In this document: in pieces, positions 26,473 through 36,014 of the stretch
Position numbering within the stretch: position 1 is the first letter of the stretch
Layout of the letters: each line of letters starts with the position of its first letter
Assembly: GCF_003148625.1 (NCBI RefSeq)
Contig: NZ_QGGO01000012.1
Span: 1-64,000 of the forward strand
Direction of reading: 5' to 3'
Length of the DNA: 64,000 nucleotides
DNA from: Arcicella aurantiaca
GTDB taxonomy: Bacteria; Bacteroidota; Bacteroidia; Cytophagales; Spirosomataceae
Translations under genes and position numbers: made by a program
The notes under the pieces: generated by a model
What the model was told of the DNA's origin: nothing
The model's input: only the letters and a program-made list of their open reading frames with translations
Databases searched by the model: none

Positions 26473-28617
26473 ATGAACAAAAAATACTTTCTATACATAG
26501 CCATCATTTGTGGAATCCTTTTGGGATGTTCACAATATAGCAGTTCGCCTTTAAGCGTTGGTTTTCACAATGTTAATGCAAAATACAATGCTCTTATTCA
26601 GGCTAATGTAAAAATGCAAGAGGCAGAAAAAATCCTTTTTGAGGCACATAAAGACAATTATTCTCAACAATTACCAATCTTAATTCCGATTGACTCCAAC
26701 TCAGCAGGGTCTGTTAGCGAACAATTAACATCCATTATCAAAAAGGCATCCTTAGTTGCTGAACGTCATCAAAATTCAAAATGGTTGGATGATGCCTATG
26801 TTCTTATCGGAAAGGCTCGTTTGATGAAAGCTGACTATAAAAATGCGATTGAAACTTTTAAATATGTGAATACCAATGCCACGAGCGACAAAGCACGTGA
26901 TGCGGCACTTATCGGACTTATGCGTGCATACGTTGAGCAAGGCGAGTACCAAACAGCATTGAGAGTTGCAGAATTATTGAGAGAAGAACCTTTGGACAAA
27001 GAAAATACTCGTGATTTTTATTTGACAAAAGCATATTTACACCAACTAAAAGGCGAATACGAAACCTCCGTTGCCATTATTGAAGAAGCCTTGCCATACA
27101 TGAAAAAGAATGAGCAAAAAGCTCGTGTATTGTACGCAGCGGGACAAATGTATGAAGGATTAGACGAAAAAGATGCCGCTTCTGAAATGTATTTGGCAGT
27201 CAATAAAAGTCGTCCATCTTATGATTTAGGATTTTACGCAAAACTTAATAATGCTTTAGTATTAGGACAAACAGAAGGTTTTGAAAAACTTTTGAAAGAC
27301 TCTAAAAATAAAGATTTGCAAGATAAAATCTACGAAGCGATGTCGATGGTAGAAATGCGAAAAGGGAATTCAAAAGATGGCGTGAAATTATTACAAGCCT
27401 CTGCCCGCAATAGCCAGAATTTGCAACAATTACCTTATACTTTCCTGAAATTAGCTGATTTGTATTACAATAAAATGGGCAATTATGAACTGGCAGCAGC
27501 ATATTACGACAGCACGGCTTCATTATTACCTCCGCAAGACCCTGCTTACAAACGAGTGCTTGAAAAGCAACGTTCTTTGGGTGATTTTGTTAAACAATTC
27601 ACCATTATCAAAACGGAAGATTCTTTGCAAAAATTAGCTAAAATGAATCCTGCTCAATTAGATAAGGTTTTAGAAAAAATAGTTTTAGACAGAAAAGCAA
27701 AACAACAAGCCGATTTACGTAAAGCTCAAGAAGTGGTAAACAGAGGCATACAACAACAGGTAAAATCAAATACCGATGTTTTTACTGACCCTAATAAAAC
27801 CTCTTGGTATTTTACAAATCCCATTGCTCAACAACAAGGAAAAACCTCCTTTACAACTGTTTGGGGAACAAGAACTTTGGAAGATAACTGGCGAAGAAAA
27901 AGTAAAGACAATGTCATGAGTTTTGACAGCCCCGCCAACAATACACAGGCAAATAATAACAATACAAGTTTAAGAAACCTTAGTGTTCCACAAGATTCAG
28001 AAAACAAAGCAGACATAACAGAATTAAAAGCTAAAATTCCATTTTCGGCAGAGGCTTTAGTGGCATCTCAAAAACGCAAAGAAGAAGCCTCTTTTGAATT
28101 AGGGAAAGTCTATAAATTCAAATTAAATGAGCCACGAAATGCCGTAATTACCTTTGAGCATTTTTTGAGTGATTATCCAAAATCATCGCACGAACCAGAA
28201 GCCTTATATTTACTGTGTTTATTGAATGAAGATAATCCCGCAGGAAAAGAAACGTACAGAAAAAGGTTGATGAAAGATTATGAAGACTCCTATTTCGCTC
28301 GATTATTAAACCGAAATACCAACGAAACATTAACGACAGGCAAAGAGTCGGAAGCTCAAAAACTTTATGCAGAAGCTTATGATTATTACACCCAGAATAA
28401 TTTTACGGATGCACAAACGTTTGTTGATACAGGTTTAAAACAATATCCAAACAGTCAAATTGAAGATAAATTTGTATTCTTAAAAACAATGCTTTTAGCC
28501 AAAACACAATCATCAGAAGTTTATCAAAAAGCATTAAAAAATTTCATTACCGATTATCCTAAAAGTCAATTAATTGCAATGGCAAAAGAACGCTTACAAG
28601 CTGCCGAAAAAAAATAG
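26473..28617 (+). CDS. porW: TPR lipoprotein, PorW/SprE-like type IX secretion component
   Basis: I start at the ATG at 26473, since it gives a lipoprotein signal (MNKKYFLYIAIICGILLG, lipobox LLGC). The mature protein of about 690 residues opens with a stretch typical of SprE/PorW (VGFHNVNAKYNALIQANVKM and later LPILIPIDS), then tetratricopeptide repeats (WLDDAYVLIGKARLMKADY, YKNAIETFKYVN, YETSVAIIEEAL). A Gln/Asn-rich linker and more TPR-like segments near the C-terminus follow. SprE/PorW is a periplasmic lipoprotein needed for type IX secretion and gliding. The other core genes are not in the window. Confidence 0.78.
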   Translation: MNKKYFLYIAIICGILLGCSQYSSSPLSVGFHNVNAKYNALIQANVKMQEAEKILFEAHKDNYSQQLPILIPIDSNSAGSVSEQLTSIIKKASLVAERHQNSKWLDDAYVLIGKARLMKADYKNAIETFKYVNTNATSDKARDAALIGLMRAYVEQGEYQTALRVAELLREEPLDKENTRDFYLTKAYLHQLKGEYETSVAIIEEALPYMKKNEQKARVLYAAGQMYEGLDEKDAASEMYLAVNKSRPSYDLGFYAKLNNALVLGQTEGFEKLLKDSKNKDLQDKIYEAMSMVEMRKGNSKDGVKLLQASARNSQNLQQLPYTFLKLADLYYNKMGNYELAAAYYDSTASLLPPQDPAYKRVLEKQRSLGDFVKQFTIIKTEDSLQKLAKMNPAQLDKVLEKIVLDRKAKQQADLRKAQEVVNRGIQQQVKSNTDVFTDPNKTSWYFTNPIAQQQGKTSFTTVWGTRTLEDNWRRKSKDNVMSFDSPANNTQANNNNTSLRNLSVPQDSENKADITELKAKIPFSAEALVASQKRKEEASFELGKVYKFKLNEPRNAVITFEHFLSDYPKSSHEPEALYLLCLLNEDNPAGKETYRKRLMKDYEDSYFARLLNRNTNETLTTGKESEAQKLYAEAYDYYTQNNFTDAQTFVDTGLKQYPNSQIEDKFVFLKTMLLAKTQSSEVYQKALKNFITDYPKSQLIAMAKERLQAAEKK

Positions 28618-28743
28618 CATTATTCAGATAATTATAAAAACACACATTTAGGGCTTAGGTATTGGTCAATGAGGATTTCTCCGTTGTTCAATGTCTAAGC
28701 CCTAACATCTATCTTGACTATAAGAATTGTCATTTAATATTTC

Positions 28744-28751
28744 TAAATTTG
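28744..28751 (+). promoter_or_regulatory. Candidate -7 box for the class A PBP gene
   Basis: TAAATTTG matches TAnnTTTG and lies 76 bp before the start codon. The -33 element is not clear. Confidence 0.4.
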
Positions 28752-28827
28752 TATAATCGAGCTATTTCAAATATTTTGTATAAAAATAGCTTTCCCTAAT
28801 TCTAAAAATCCTTACAATTTATATAGT

Positions 28828-31179
28828 ATGATTCAATTACAAAAAGGTAAATATCAATCCATTATAGCTAAAATTTGGCAATGGTCTGGCTTTGGTCTGG
28901 CTTCATTTTTATTATATATTTTAGCCGTTCAGTTCAATTTCCTTTGGTTATTTGGTGGTATGCCCAGTTTACAAGAATTGGAAAATCCCAAGAGCCAAGT
29001 TGCCTCAGTTTTATATTCCGAAGATGGTGTAGAATTGGGCAAATATTTCCGTGAAAACCGTTCACCTGTTGAATACGAAGAACTTTCTCCTAATTTAATC
29101 AAAGCTCTTATTGCTACTGAAGATGCTCGGTTTACGCAACATTCGGGGATAGATTTACGCTCTACATTCAGAGTAATTACACACTTGGGAAGTGCAGGGG
29201 GTGGTAGTACATTATCTCAACAATTAGCCAAAAATTTATTTGATACCCGCCATAGTGCCGAAGAAGACAACACAGAAGATGGAACAAGTTACAAAGGAAT
29301 TTTAGCCAAAATTCCATTAATCAGAACCGTTATTGCCAAGACCAAAGAATGGATTTTGGCGGTACGTTTAGAAAGCCGTTATACCAAACAGGAGATTTTA
29401 AAAATGTACCTCAACGAAGTATCATTTGGTAATAATGCCTATGGAATTAGAGTAGCTTGTAAAACGTATTTCGGAAAAGATGTCAATAATGTAACTGAAA
29501 AAGAAGCCGCAACTTTAATTGGAATGTTACAAAATCCTTCACTTTATGACCCACGTCGTCATCCAGAACGTTGTGTAACTCGTAGAAATGTTGTGCTTGG
29601 ACAAATGTATCGTTATGGTTATATCGACAAAGAAGAAGCCATTGATTTACAAGAAAAAACACTTGGACTTAATTTCAAAGTAGAAAATCAGAATACTGGC
29701 GATGCTCCATATTTCCGTGAAGCCCTTAAAAAACAATTGCAGAATGCTTTAGCAGACATCAATTCAACTCGTGATGATAACGATAAATTGAACCTTTATA
29801 CCAGTGGATTAAGAATTTACACGACCATAGATTCAAGAATGCAACAATACGCTCAGGAATCTTTGGACGAACACATGAAAGACCAACAAAAAAAGTTTTA
29901 TGCTCATTGGAAAGGGCGTAATCCTTGGGTTGATGAAAAAATGCACGAAATCAAAGGTTTTTTGAAAGATGCTATGAAACGTACTCAACGTTATAAATCT
30001 TTGATGGAAGAATATAACGGCGATGAAGAAGCTGTTTGGAAAATATTGAAAACGCCTGTGAAAATGACCGTTTTTTCATGGCAAGGCGACCGAGACACAA
30101 CACTTTCACCTTTGGATTCGATGAATTATTATAAGAGAATCTTAAACTGTGGTTTTATGGCGATGAATCCAAACGATGGTCACGTAAAAGCATGGGTTGG
30201 CGGTATCAATTTTAAATTTTTCAAGTTCGACCACGTTCGCCAATCGAAACGTCAACCAGGTTCAACATTTAAGCCATTTGTATATGCGGCGGCATTGGAA
30301 AACGGTTCTGCAAGCCTTTGTGAAAATGTAGTAGATGAACCCGTAACTTTTGGAGCTGAAGATGGATTAGTTGGCAAAACATGGACTCCGCAAAACTCAG
30401 AAGGACGATATTCTTATGCAAGCATGAGTTTACGTCACGCTATGGGGCTTTCGATTAATTCGGTTTCTGCCAAATTAATGAAGGCTTTAGGCCCAGAAAA
30501 AGTAGCAGAATTTGCCCACCGTGCAGGAATCCAAAGTACATTAAATGAAACGCCTGCTTTGTGTTTGGGTGCAAGTGAGGTCTCCGTTTATGAGCAAGTG
30601 GCAGCATATTGTACTTTCATGAACGAAGGTGAAAGAATTGACCCAATCTTGATTTTAAGAATTGAAGATAAAAACGGCAACGAATTAAAGCGTTTTGAAA
30701 CTACTTCTAAAAAAGTAATCAGCTCGGAAACTGCCTACCAAATGACCCACATGTTGAAAGGAGCAATCCAAGAATCTGGAGGAACGGCACAAGGTTTGAA
30801 CCGATATAATTGCACTAAAGAAAATGACATTGGAGCAAAAACAGGTACAACTTCCAATTATTCAGATGGTTGGTTTATGGGGGTAACTCAAAACTTAGTG
30901 GCAGGTGTTTGGGTTGGTGGCGACGACCGCAGTATTCACTACCGTAGTTTATCGCTTGGACAAGGAGCAAAAATGGCAATGCCTGCCTATGCTATGTTTA
31001 TGGATAAAGTTTATGCCGATAAATCTTTAGCCATTGCAGGTTTCAAAAAAGAGCCTTTCCGTAAGCCAGAAGGTGCCGACTTGGGCTGTAATTCAAGTTA
31101 TACCATCAGTACAGATTCAACGGGAATGCAACAGCCAACCGCCAAACCAAAAGAAGATGAGGAGGGCTTTTTGAAGTAG
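28828..31179 (+). CDS. Class A penicillin-binding protein 1A (transglycosylase/transpeptidase)
   Basis: A 783-residue bifunctional wall synthase. It has an N-terminal membrane helix (about 19-40) and a GT51 transglycosylase domain with catalytic Glu98 in ATEDARFTQHSGID, followed by GGGSTLSQQLAKNLF and RLESRYTKQEILKMYLNEV. The transpeptidase domain has Ser479-Lys482 (QPGSTFKPF), an SxN motif (LSINSVSAKLM) and KTGT (GAKTGTTSNYSDGWFMG). The C-terminal tail is short and Glu/Lys-rich. It is followed 3 bp later by a GntR regulator, so the two may be co-transcribed. Confidence 0.96.
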   Translation: MIQLQKGKYQSIIAKIWQWSGFGLASFLLYILAVQFNFLWLFGGMPSLQELENPKSQVASVLYSEDGVELGKYFRENRSPVEYEELSPNLIKALIATEDARFTQHSGIDLRSTFRVITHLGSAGGGSTLSQQLAKNLFDTRHSAEEDNTEDGTSYKGILAKIPLIRTVIAKTKEWILAVRLESRYTKQEILKMYLNEVSFGNNAYGIRVACKTYFGKDVNNVTEKEAATLIGMLQNPSLYDPRRHPERCVTRRNVVLGQMYRYGYIDKEEAIDLQEKTLGLNFKVENQNTGDAPYFREALKKQLQNALADINSTRDDNDKLNLYTSGLRIYTTIDSRMQQYAQESLDEHMKDQQKKFYAHWKGRNPWVDEKMHEIKGFLKDAMKRTQRYKSLMEEYNGDEEAVWKILKTPVKMTVFSWQGDRDTTLSPLDSMNYYKRILNCGFMAMNPNDGHVKAWVGGINFKFFKFDHVRQSKRQPGSTFKPFVYAAALENGSASLCENVVDEPVTFGAEDGLVGKTWTPQNSEGRYSYASMSLRHAMGLSINSVSAKLMKALGPEKVAEFAHRAGIQSTLNETPALCLGASEVSVYEQVAAYCTFMNEGERIDPILILRIEDKNGNELKRFETTSKKVISSETAYQMTHMLKGAIQESGGTAQGLNRYNCTKENDIGAKTGTTSNYSDGWFMGVTQNLVAGVWVGGDDRSIHYRSLSLGQGAKMAMPAYAMFMDKVYADKSLAIAGFKKEPFRKPEGADLGCNSSYTISTDSTGMQQPTAKPKEDEEGFLK

Positions 31180-31182
31180 ATA

Positions 31183-32199
31183 ATGAAAAAGCCACTACAA
31201 ATAGAACCTAATTCTCAAACACCAAAATACCAGCAAATAACTGATGAAATCATTGAAAGAATTCAGCAGGGTGTTTTGAAAAGAGGTGACCAATTACCTA
31301 CTATCAATGAGATTACGAGTTCGTTGGGTGTTGCCCGCATGACGGTTATTCGTGCGTATGAGGAATTGCGTGAGCGAGGCATTGTAGCTCCACAACATGG
31401 AAAAGGCTACTATATTATTTCTACCGATGTTCAAGCAAAAATGCACGTTTTTGTCTTGTTCGATGCAATGAATTCCTACAAAGAAGCTCTTTTTCTTTCG
31501 CTTCGTGAAGCTCTTGGCGAGAAGGTTTCTATTGATTTATACTTTCATTATCACGAATTGAATGTATTTGAAAATGTGATTGTCAATAACCTTGGCAACT
31601 ATCATTTTTACATCATCATGCCTCACTTCAATGAAGACGTTTCTGAAATTGTGAAGCAGATTCCGAAAGATAAATTATTGATTTTGGATATTGATGTAGA
31701 ACAATTAGACGATACGTATCCAACGCTTTATCAAGATTTTGAGCAAAACTTTTATCAAGGACTAACCGACGCTTTGCCCCAAATCCAAAAATATAAAAGC
31801 CTAACTTTATTTTTGAGTAAAAATCAGTTTCAATATACTCCAAAAGGGATTTTGAAGGGTTTTCTAAAATTTTGCGAAGCCAATCATATCAAAAATGAAG
31901 TGGTTGATAGCTTAGTTTTTGAATCTTTAGCAGAGGAAAACGCTTATATTTTATTCTTAGAAAATGACCTTGTTCGCTTTGTAAATTATGCAAATAGGAA
32001 GGGATTGAAATTAGGAAAAGACATCGGACTTTTGTCTTACGACGATACGCCCATCAAAGAGATTTTAGCAGAAGATGGCATCACTACCATTTCAAATGAT
32101 TTTGTGGAAATGGGAAAATTAGCAGGCAGAATGGTTCACAATAAACAAAAAGGAAAAGTAAGAAGCGAAAGCAGATTGATTGTGAGAGGGTCTTTGTGA
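31183..32199 (+). CDS. GntR-family transcriptional regulator with LacI-like effector domain
   Basis: A 338-residue regulator. Residues 1-80 form a GntR winged helix (TPKYQQITDEIIERIQQG, GDQLPTINEITSSLGVARMT, VIRAYEELRERGIV). The rest looks like a periplasmic-binding-protein fold of the LacI/GalR type (DIGLLSYDDTPIKEILAEDG), which usually binds a sugar. It converges on xylA, whose promoter carries three TGTTCT boxes, so a role as a xylose-responsive regulator is a reasonable inference. The start is only 3 bp after the PBP stop. Confidence 0.88.
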   Translation: MKKPLQIEPNSQTPKYQQITDEIIERIQQGVLKRGDQLPTINEITSSLGVARMTVIRAYEELRERGIVAPQHGKGYYIISTDVQAKMHVFVLFDAMNSYKEALFLSLREALGEKVSIDLYFHYHELNVFENVIVNNLGNYHFYIIMPHFNEDVSEIVKQIPKDKLLILDIDVEQLDDTYPTLYQDFEQNFYQGLTDALPQIQKYKSLTLFLSKNQFQYTPKGILKGFLKFCEANHIKNEVVDSLVFESLAEENAYILFLENDLVRFVNYANRKGLKLGKDIGLLSYDDTPIKEILAEDGITTISNDFVEMGKLAGRMVHNKQKGKVRSESRLIVRGSL

Positions 32200-32222
32200 G
32201 TTAGCAGTTAGCAGTTAGCAGT

Positions 32223-32268
32223 AAAAAAGCCAGCTTGGGGATTGTTAGTTCCACAAACTGGCTTTTTT
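32223..32268 (+). terminator. Two-way terminator between GntR regulator and xylA
   Basis: An 11-bp stem (32223-32233 with 32258-32268) starting in A6 and ending in T6. It is flanked by AGTTAGCAGT words on the left and their complements (ACTGTTAACTGCTAACTG) on the right. Confidence 0.8.
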
Positions 32269-32322
32269 AATACTTTTTTATTTTCGGTTACTGTTAACTG
32301 CTAACTGTTTACTGTAAACTGA

Positions 32323-33654
32323 CTAAATGTATTGATTAACAATATTTTCGAATAACTCCTGTTTTCCGCTTGTTTGAGCAGGTTCGCCAGCTTCGAAAGC
32401 GTAGTTTCTCAAGTCTTCTAAAGTCAAGATTCCTGATTCATAATCAGCACCTTTTCCTGCATCAAACGACGCATAACGGTCTTTGCGAAGTTTCTTATAT
32501 GGAGATTTTGTTAAAATATCATCTGCGATAACCAATGCACGAGCAAAAGCGTCCATTCCACCGATATGTGCCAAGAAAATATCATCTAAATCAGTAGAAT
32601 TTCTACGAGTTTTAGCATCAAAGTTGATACCACCGTGCGTAATTCCACCCGCTTCTAAAATAATCAACATTGATTCTGTCAATTCATTTAAGTTTGTCGG
32701 GAATTGGTCAGTATCCCAACCATTTTGGTAATCTCCACGGTTAGCATCAATACTTCCTAAGAAACCACTATCAGCTGCAATTTGCAATTCATGTTGGAAA
32801 GTATGACCCGCCAAAGTAGCGTGGTTTACTTCGATATTCAACATAAAATCGTTTTCTAAACCGTGTTCTTTCAAGAAACCAATTACTGTTTCAGAATCGT
32901 AATCGTATTGATGTTTTGTTGGTTCACATGGTTTTGGTTCGATAAAGAATTTACCTGTAAATCCATTTTTACGAGCATAATCACGTGAAATTGTTAAGAA
33001 TTTCGCTAAATGAGCTTTTTCACGCTTCATGTCAGTATTCAACAAAGTCATATAACCTTCACGACCTCCCCAGAATACATAGTTTTCTCCACCTAAAGCA
33101 ATTGTTGCATCAATCGCATTTTTCACTTGCGTACCTGCATGAGCCAACACATTGAAATCTGGGTTGGTAGAAGCACCATTCATGTATCTCGGATTAGAGA
33201 AAACGTTGGCAGTTCCCCACAATAATTTCACACCACTAACTGCTTGCTTTTGTTTAGCATAGTCAACAATAGCCGCCAAATTACTTTCGTATTCCGAAAG
33301 AGAATTTCCTTCGTCAACCAAGTCAATATCATGGAAGCAGTAATATGGAGTACCTAATTTTGTCATGAATTCAAAAGCAGCATCCATTTTATCTTTTGCA
33401 CGCCCAACAGCATCATTTTTAGCGTCCCATGCAAATTGTTTTGTTCCCGGTCCAAATGGGTCAGCACCTGTTCCGCAGAAAGTATGCCAGTAAGCCGTTG
33501 CAAAACGCATGTGGTCTTTCATTGATTTACCTGCCACAATACGGTTTTCGTCGTACCATTTAAACGCTAAAGGATTGTCAGATTCTCTACCCTCAAACTG
33601 AATTTTGCCAATGTTTGCAAAATATTCTTTGTCTCCTAACGTGATGTTTGCCAT
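32323..33654 (-). CDS. xylA: Xylose isomerase
   Basis: XylA interconverts D-xylose and D-xylulose. The 443-residue length is that of class II xylose isomerases. Conserved stretches include [20 protein letters not shown], shortened here to [29 protein letters not shown] with the catalytic His and Asp, [33 protein letters not shown] with the metal-binding Glu, and [18 protein letters not shown] and [19 protein letters not shown] with further metal ligands. No xylulokinase or xylose transporter is adjacent. The promoter upstream fits the Bacteroidota consensus exactly. Confidence 0.97.
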   Translation of the reverse strand: MANITLGDKEYFANIGKIQFEGRESDNPLAFKWYDENRIVAGKSMKDHMRFATAYWHTFCGTGADPFGPGTKQFAWDAKNDAVGRAKDKMDAAFEFMTKLGTPYYCFHDIDLVDEGNSLSEYESNLAAIVDYAKQKQAVSGVKLLWGTANVFSNPRYMNGASTNPDFNVLAHAGTQVKNAIDATIALGGENYVFWGGREGYMTLLNTDMKREKAHLAKFLTISRDYARKNGFTGKFFIEPKPCEPTKHQYDYDSETVIGFLKEHGLENDFMLNIEVNHATLAGHTFQHELQIAADSGFLGSIDANRGDYQNGWDTDQFPTNLNELTESMLIILEAGGITHGGINFDAKTRRNSTDLDDIFLAHIGGMDAFARALVIADDILTKSPYKKLRKDRYASFDAGKGADYESGILTLEDLRNYAFEAGEPAQTSGKQELFENIVNQYI

Positions 33655-33699
33655 TGTTTTGAAATGTTGATTGTTTATTTTTTGAATGTTTTAATCAAG

Positions 33700-33746
33700 T
33701 GTTCTATACTGTTCTATAAATTTAAAACAAAAGTATAATTTGTTCT
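33700..33746 (-). promoter_or_regulatory. Three TGTTCT boxes, candidate operator of xylA
   Basis: On the plus strand TGTTCT occurs at 33700-33705, 33710-33715 and 33741-33746. The spacings are 10 and 31 bp, about whole helical turns, and the boxes bracket the -7 element and start site of xylA. They look like binding sites for a regulator such as the adjacent GntR or AraC proteins. Confidence 0.5.
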
Positions 33747-33758
33747 AAGAAAATCAAA
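33728..33758 (-). promoter_or_regulatory. xylA promoter (TTTG-N19-TACTTTTG)
   Basis: Read on the minus strand, TTTG at 33758-33755, a 19-bp spacer, then TACTTTTG at 33735-33728. This is an exact match to the Bacteroidota -33/-7 consensus, about 75 bp before the xylA ATG. Confidence 0.75.
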
Positions 33759-33816
33759 ATAAATTCATTGAATTTTATTGATTTTCTTCAATTTGCGTAA
33801 AATGAAAACTTGGAAT

Positions 33817-34692
33817 TTATGCCTTTTGCTTTATTTGCCATTCATATCTATATGCTAAGGGAGTTGTTCCATTAAAACGCTTAAACATTCGATTAAAAAA
33901 AGACTGACTCCCATAGCCTGATTCGTAAGCGATAGTTTCTATACTTTTATTGGTATGAGCCAATAATTTACAAGCATGAGCAAGCCTGTATTCATTCAAT
34001 GCTTCTTTAAAGGTTTTTTGTGTATGTTTTTGGAAAAAACGGCAAAATGAAGAATCCGTAAAATGTAATAATTCTGCTACATTTTGACTACGAATATCGT
34101 TCATGAAATTATTGGTAATAAAATTGAAAACCTTATCAATACGCTCAATACTGAGTGAAGGAATGTGCGTATTTAAAGTGGCTTCTACACTTGTATAATT
34201 TTCATTCGACATTAAGTGCAAGATTTCAAAAAAAACTAATATTTGTCGAACAGGTTGAACACTAAAAAGCTCTTCAAAATATTTATGAAAAAAGTCGTGT
34301 TCTTCCTCCAATCGCAAAATTATTCCCTGTTTAGACGCTTTTAACATTTGTTCTATTTTATCAAATTCGGGAAATAGAACTGAAATATTATCCAGTTTCT
34401 CAGGCAAAACTTGCACAAGATATTCTTCGTAAATTTCATTCTCAAAGCCAAAATCAAAACAACGATGTGGTATATTTGAGTGCAATAAAATAATTACTCC
34501 ATTCTCATAAGGTTTGACTACATTGGAAATATACAATCTACCTTTTCCTCTGGGTATATAAACCAATTCAATCTCTGGGTGAAAGTGCCATGCTAATTTT
34601 AAACACGGTGACTTTGCTCGTAAATGTTTTAACACTAACGAACTCCCATACTTAGCTGATATAACTTCCAATGCTATCTTTTTAGCCTTCAT
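33817..34692 (-). CDS. AraC-family transcriptional regulator
   Basis: A 291-residue regulator with an N-terminal cupin sensor domain (PCLKLAWHFHPEIELVYIPRG, quoted here as LAWHFHPEIELVYIPRG) and a C-terminal double helix-turn-helix (about 195-285: FTDSSFCRFFQKHTQKTFKE, then HTNKSIETIAYESGYGSQSF and FKRFNGTTPLAYR). It is upstream of xylA on the same strand (162 bp gap) and divergent from the DUF1080 gene. The ligand is probably a sugar but is not shown by the sequence. Confidence 0.93.
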   Translation of the reverse strand: MKAKKIALEVISAKYGSSLVLKHLRAKSPCLKLAWHFHPEIELVYIPRGKGRLYISNVVKPYENGVIILLHSNIPHRCFDFGFENEIYEEYLVQVLPEKLDNISVLFPEFDKIEQMLKASKQGIILRLEEEHDFFHKYFEELFSVQPVRQILVFFEILHLMSNENYTSVEATLNTHIPSLSIERIDKVFNFITNNFMNDIRSQNVAELLHFTDSSFCRFFQKHTQKTFKEALNEYRLAHACKLLAHTNKSIETIAYESGYGSQSFFNRMFKRFNGTTPLAYRYEWQIKQKA

Positions 34693-34890
34693 TTTTCCTT
34701 ATTTTTTCAATAAATCTTCTATTCAGACAATTTAGTTCAAAATATGGAAAATCAAATTAAAGACTCTTGTTTTTATACAACTTTACTTTGCACTCATATT
34801 TAAACTTTCATGGAAGAACTTATACAATTAAAGTTATTTATCAAAAAAGAATTTCAAATAGTATTAACAGAGTCTCAAAATTAAATTAAA

Positions 34891-35610
34891 ATGAAAAAAG
34901 TAATCACAACACTTTGCTTATTGATAAGCATTTTTAGTTCATTTTCACAAAATAGAACTTTAACAAACCAATTATCTACTAAGGAAAAAAAAGAGGGTTG
35001 GCAGTTGTTGTTTGATGGTAAAACAAGTAATGGCTGGCACTTGTACAACAAAGGAAAAGTCGCTTCGGCTTGGGTAGTTAAAAATGGAGAATTGAAGTGT
35101 GATGCCACGATTCTGGATGTAGAGCGTGAAGATTTAGTGACCGACAAAGAATTTGAAAATTTTGACTTAAAATTTGAATGGAAAATTTCAAAGGAAGGAA
35201 ATAGCGGTGTTTTTTTTAATGTTGTAGAAAAGGAAGATGTTCCAAAGGCTTGGGCTTCTGGACCTGAATATCAATTATTAGAAAAAACTCACCATGATTA
35301 CGCTTTTAGTACCAAAAAACGCTCAGGGTGTTTGTATGGATTTTATGAACAAAAGAATCCTGCTCCTGATAAATCAGCAGGACAATGGAATCAGTCTGAA
35401 ATTAAACAAGTAAATGGAAAAATTGAGTTCTATTTGAATGGTGTTCTTACTGCAACAGAAGACCTAAACAGCGAAAATTGGAAAAGTTTGGTTGCCAATT
35501 CGGGCTTCAAGTCTTTCCCAGAGTTTGGAAAACATACTAAAGGACGTATTTCTTTACAAGATTGGTCTAAAGGTATTTCTTTCAGAAATATTAAAGTTAA
35601 AGAACTTTGA
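34891..35610 (+). CDS. Secreted DUF1080 protein (3-keto-disaccharide hydrolase family)
   Basis: A 239-residue exported protein with a signal peptide ending near IFSSFSQ. It then has the DUF1080 pattern: EGWQLLFDGKTSNGWHLYN, FENFDLKFEWKISKEGNSGV, PEYQLLEKTHHDY, AGQWNQSEIKQVNGKIEFYL and GRISLQDWSKGISFRNIKVKEL, each a family block. The fold is a LamG-like jelly roll. Some members cleave 3-keto-glycosides. It lies near xylA and an AraC regulator, which suggests sugar use. Confidence 0.92.
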   Translation: MKKVITTLCLLISIFSSFSQNRTLTNQLSTKEKKEGWQLLFDGKTSNGWHLYNKGKVASAWVVKNGELKCDATILDVEREDLVTDKEFENFDLKFEWKISKEGNSGVFFNVVEKEDVPKAWASGPEYQLLEKTHHDYAFSTKKRSGCLYGFYEQKNPAPDKSAGQWNQSEIKQVNGKIEFYLNGVLTATEDLNSENWKSLVANSGFKSFPEFGKHTKGRISLQDWSKGISFRNIKVKEL

Positions 35611-35890
35611 AATTGTTAATCTCGTCCTCGCTAACTCTGATTTGCAATCAGGCGTGAAGTGGTTTTGCATTGTTAAGGCTAAAAAGAGTGGTTCAAGCGA
35701 GGACGTTTGAACCAGAGATAAGAATTACTAACTCTTGAGTAGTTAGTAATTCTATGTCAAGCGAGGACGCCTAACCATAAGGAAATTGCGGCACAGTCGC
35801 CAAACCATTTATGCACTAATTGAAAATTAGTACAAGCGAGAGTTGTTCAAGCGAGGACGTTTGAACCAGAGGACAGAGCAGATTTTAGAT
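35611..35890. repeat. Cluster of GCGAGGACG hairpin repeats
   Basis: The 9-mer GCGAGGACG occurs at 35697, 35761 and 35851, and inverted at 35623-35631. Two copies sit in the loop of a TTCAA/TTGAA hairpin (35689-35714 with an 8-bp stem, and 35845-35866 with a 6-bp stem). Between them lies a perfect 13-bp-stem palindrome (35721-35733 with 35741-35753). There is no coding sequence. The set resembles REP-type repeats. Confidence 0.65.
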
Positions 35891-36014
35891 GATAATGATA
35901 GAGAATAGATAGTAGAGAATAGGTTACAGAGCAGAATTTCATAGAAAAAATCTCTATCCTCTATCCTCTATCCTCTATCCTCTATCCTCTATCCTCTATC
36001 CTCTATCCTCTATT
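35891..36014. repeat. CTCTATC heptamer tandem repeat
   Basis: From 35952 the heptamer CTCTATC is repeated eight times in full, then CTCTAT, ending just before the pirin stop codon. The left flank (35888-35925) holds the opposite words GATAGAGAATAG, so the two can pair. Copy number is likely variable. Confidence 0.85.
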
